Assembly (NCBI GenBank): GCA_964586775.1
Contig: CAZPJD010000116.1
Location: forward strand, 1-5,568
Direction of reading: 5' to 3'
Origin: JADLEX01 sp964586775
Lineage (GTDB): Bacteria; Lernaellota; Lernaellaia; JACKCT01
DNA: 5,568 nucleotides
Made by a program: the position numbers and the translations under genes. Within the stretch, counting starts at the first letter, position 1. The number at the start of each line of letters is the position of its first letter. Positions 4,242 through 5,568 of this stretch are shown in pieces. The notes beneath the pieces are model-generated. The model had not been told where the DNA came from and ran no database searches. It saw nothing but the letters and a program-made list of their open reading frames with translations.

Positions 4242-5568
4242 ATGTTGCATGCAAGATATCTGCTTCAAATCGGCGCTGTTGTACTATTCGCGACGATGTT
4301 CGCCTGTGCCAGCGGAGGTGGTGACGGCTCGACGGATAGCGACAGTGCGGAAGGCGACGATGACGGCAACGCATCATGTGCAATTGACGTCGGGGATTTG
4401 GTGGAGGTCCCGTTTTCCAGCGGCGAATCGAATTGCGGGAGCCTTGGCCTATCGCTTGTGATCGACCGCATGCTGGCGAATGCCAATCTGACGATGTACG
4501 AAATTCAGGGGCAATATAGCATCGATAATGACAATCGATATTATCTTCGCGCCCCGTCGGCCGATTCGGATGTCTTTTGCTACGAGACGATCGAAAACGC
4601 TGGCACTTTTTCGTTGCGAACCGCGTCCCTTGAATGCACGAACGACGTCGTCATCGATGTTGTGTCGTCGGATGACGCTTCCGCTCAGCCCTTTTGCCAA
4701 CTGCCGGTTGAGGTCCAGATTCCATGTGTCCAGGACTTCGATCTGATCTTCGACGAGGATGAAATCGAAGTCGACACGCCGGGAAACTGGAATTTTCTGT
4801 TTGCGGCTATACTCGACAACCAACACGCCGACCTCGTCGATGGAGGATTCGAACTGGATCTGACCTCGATCGCCGCCGGTTCTGGCGTCGATCTCACCGA
4901 CATCGACACCATGATCGCGTTCGCCAAGGTGGAATATCTGGAAGGTTACGGGAATCGGCTGCGTTACGCGAACAAGCTGCATGTTGTCGGGTCGGTTTTG
5001 ACGATCGACGACTCGGCCTCGGCGGAACTGGGCGATTCCTTGGGGTCCTCAGGCGAGGGCCTTTACGTCGCGTATTACGCCGATGACCCCAACGGCTACA
5101 TCCGTGGTCAGGTCGAGTGCAACGGCGAGCCGGTCTCCGGCGCGCTGGCGGTCATCACGGCCGGCGGATTCTTCACCTACTCGGCGGACGATGGTTCCAT
5201 CGCGTTGCCGACGCTCGACGGATTTCCCGGCGCGGTGACGGTCTCCAACGATGAATGCGCGTGTGCGTTGGCCGCTCCGGTTACCGACACGGGCGCGAAT
5301 CCCAACCCGAAGGACGCCGAGGGGACGCCCGAGAGCGATCAGTTCGAGGACGGTACCAACGCGGTCAACGCGGGCGTGTGCGAATGCTGCCCGCCGGTTC
5401 CCGTCGACGACGATGACGACGACAAGACCGACAATGACACTGCCGATGACGATGCCGACGACGACGCGGATGACGACGACGACCTCGGTGTGATCGACTT
5501 CGAGGACGGTTCGCTCTCCGGCTGGCAGGTCACCGGCGATTGCCAGATTTACGGTGCGAGCGGCGACG
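4242..5568 (+). CDS. Lipoprotein D: six-Cys module, unrecognised middle, beta domain, choice-of-anchor-like start (partial)
   Basis: 442 codons without a stop, running off the right edge. The signal peptide (His3, Arg5, hydrophobic 6-20) ends MFA-Cys22; Ala at +2. The shared module has Cys at 46, 65, 113, 132, 152 and 162, exactly the numbers seen in lipoprotein C, and GQYSIDNDNRYYLR at 90-103. It is the most diverged copy. There is no eight-Cys module. Residues about 165-283 are a soluble, beta-rich-looking region that I do not recognise. Residues 286-337 (YIRGQVECNGEPVSGALAVI, then the SADDGSIALPTLDG turn) resemble a carboxypeptidase-regulatory-like beta domain. A Cys cluster (CECC, 380-383) precedes a 26-residue Asp linker (389-414). 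Then DFEDGSLSGWQVTGD starts what looks like a choice-of-anchor-type domain (the F-E-x-G-x-L-x-G-W signature). Codons in the first 170 residues are less GC-biased (GAT, AAT, TAT, CTT) than in the rest. Function unknown; a surface-exposed protein is inferred. Confidence 0.92.
   Translation, partial: MLHARYLLQIGAVVLFATMFACASGGGDGSTDSDSAEGDDDGNASCAIDVGDLVEVPFSSGESNCGSLGLSLVIDRMLANANLTMYEIQGQYSIDNDNRYYLRAPSADSDVFCYETIENAGTFSLRTASLECTNDVVIDVVSSDDASAQPFCQLPVEVQIPCVQDFDLIFDEDEIEVDTPGNWNFLFAAILDNQHADLVDGGFELDLTSIAAGSGVDLTDIDTMIAFAKVEYLEGYGNRLRYANKLHVVGSVLTIDDSASAELGDSLGSSGEGLYVAYYADDPNGYIRGQVECNGEPVSGALAVITAGGFFTYSADDGSIALPTLDGFPGAVTVSNDECACALAAPVTDTGANPNPKDAEGTPESDQFEDGTNAVNAGVCECCPPVPVDDDDDDKTDNDTADDDADDDADDDDDLGVIDFEDGSLSGWQVTGDCQIYGASGD
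5406..5483 (+). repeat. Asp-rich linker with ADDD repeats in lipoprotein D
   Basis: Twenty-six codons, nearly all Asp, contain three consecutive A-D-D-D units (residues 401-412) after a DDDDDDKTDNDT stretch. It joins the CECC region to the choice-of-anchor-like domain. Confidence 0.85.

Noticed and set aside
4241..4461. Short plus-strand open frame at 4249-4461 as a separate small gene
   Set aside because: It overlaps lipoprotein D in another frame; D has the ribosome site, signal peptide and the conserved module.

Overview
The window holds the 3' end of one gene and four consecutive plus-strand genes (one running off the right edge). All four encode secreted, probably lipid-anchored proteins that share the same N-terminal cysteine-patterned module. 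The DNA is GC-rich, the proteins have lipoprotein-type signal peptides and long Asp/Ser linkers, and choice-of-anchor-like and carboxypeptidase-regulatory-like domains occur. Together these suggest a Gram-negative bacterium with a large surface proteome, of the former Deltaproteobacteria type (Myxococcota, Bradymonadota, Lernaellota or a relative). That placement is an inference from style; there is no rRNA or marker gene here.

Layout: 1-121 is the C-terminal tail of an upstream gene, which looks like the end of a choice-of-anchor-type beta domain. 122-380 is an intergenic region with a strong intrinsic terminator (145-177) and a good sigma70-like promoter (TTGACG, 17 nt, TATTAA; 227-255), followed by a leader of about 120 nt. 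Then come lipoprotein A (381-1532), B (1660-2586), C (2699-4162) and D (4242-5568, no stop before the edge). The gaps between A, B, C and D are 127, 112 and 79 nt, with no convincing terminator or promoter in them, so A-D may be one transcript.

Architecture: every protein has a signal peptide ending in a cysteine, a short acidic spacer, and a six-cysteine module whose cysteine spacing is exactly the same in all four (C-x18-C-x47-C-x18-C-x19-C-x9-C). It carries the near-invariant motif GQ[FY]SIDNDNxYYLR. A, B and C then have an Asp-rich linker and an eight-cysteine module of about 50 residues. The distal part differs in each: a beta-sandwich-like domain (A), another eight-cysteine segment (B), carboxypeptidase-regulatory-like beta domains with a calcium-loop-like stretch (C), and an unrecognised domain, a regulatory-like beta domain, an Asp linker and the start of a choice-of-anchor-like domain (D).

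The window thus reads as a tandem family of surface lipoproteins with a constant membrane-proximal base and exchangeable distal heads. B and C share a 434-bp tract that is about 95% identical without indels, starting exactly at the lipobox cysteine codon, while their signal peptides and downstream parts are much more diverged. This suggests recent gene conversion or modular recombination. I do not recognise the six- or eight-cysteine modules as named families, and no enzymatic activity can be assigned.
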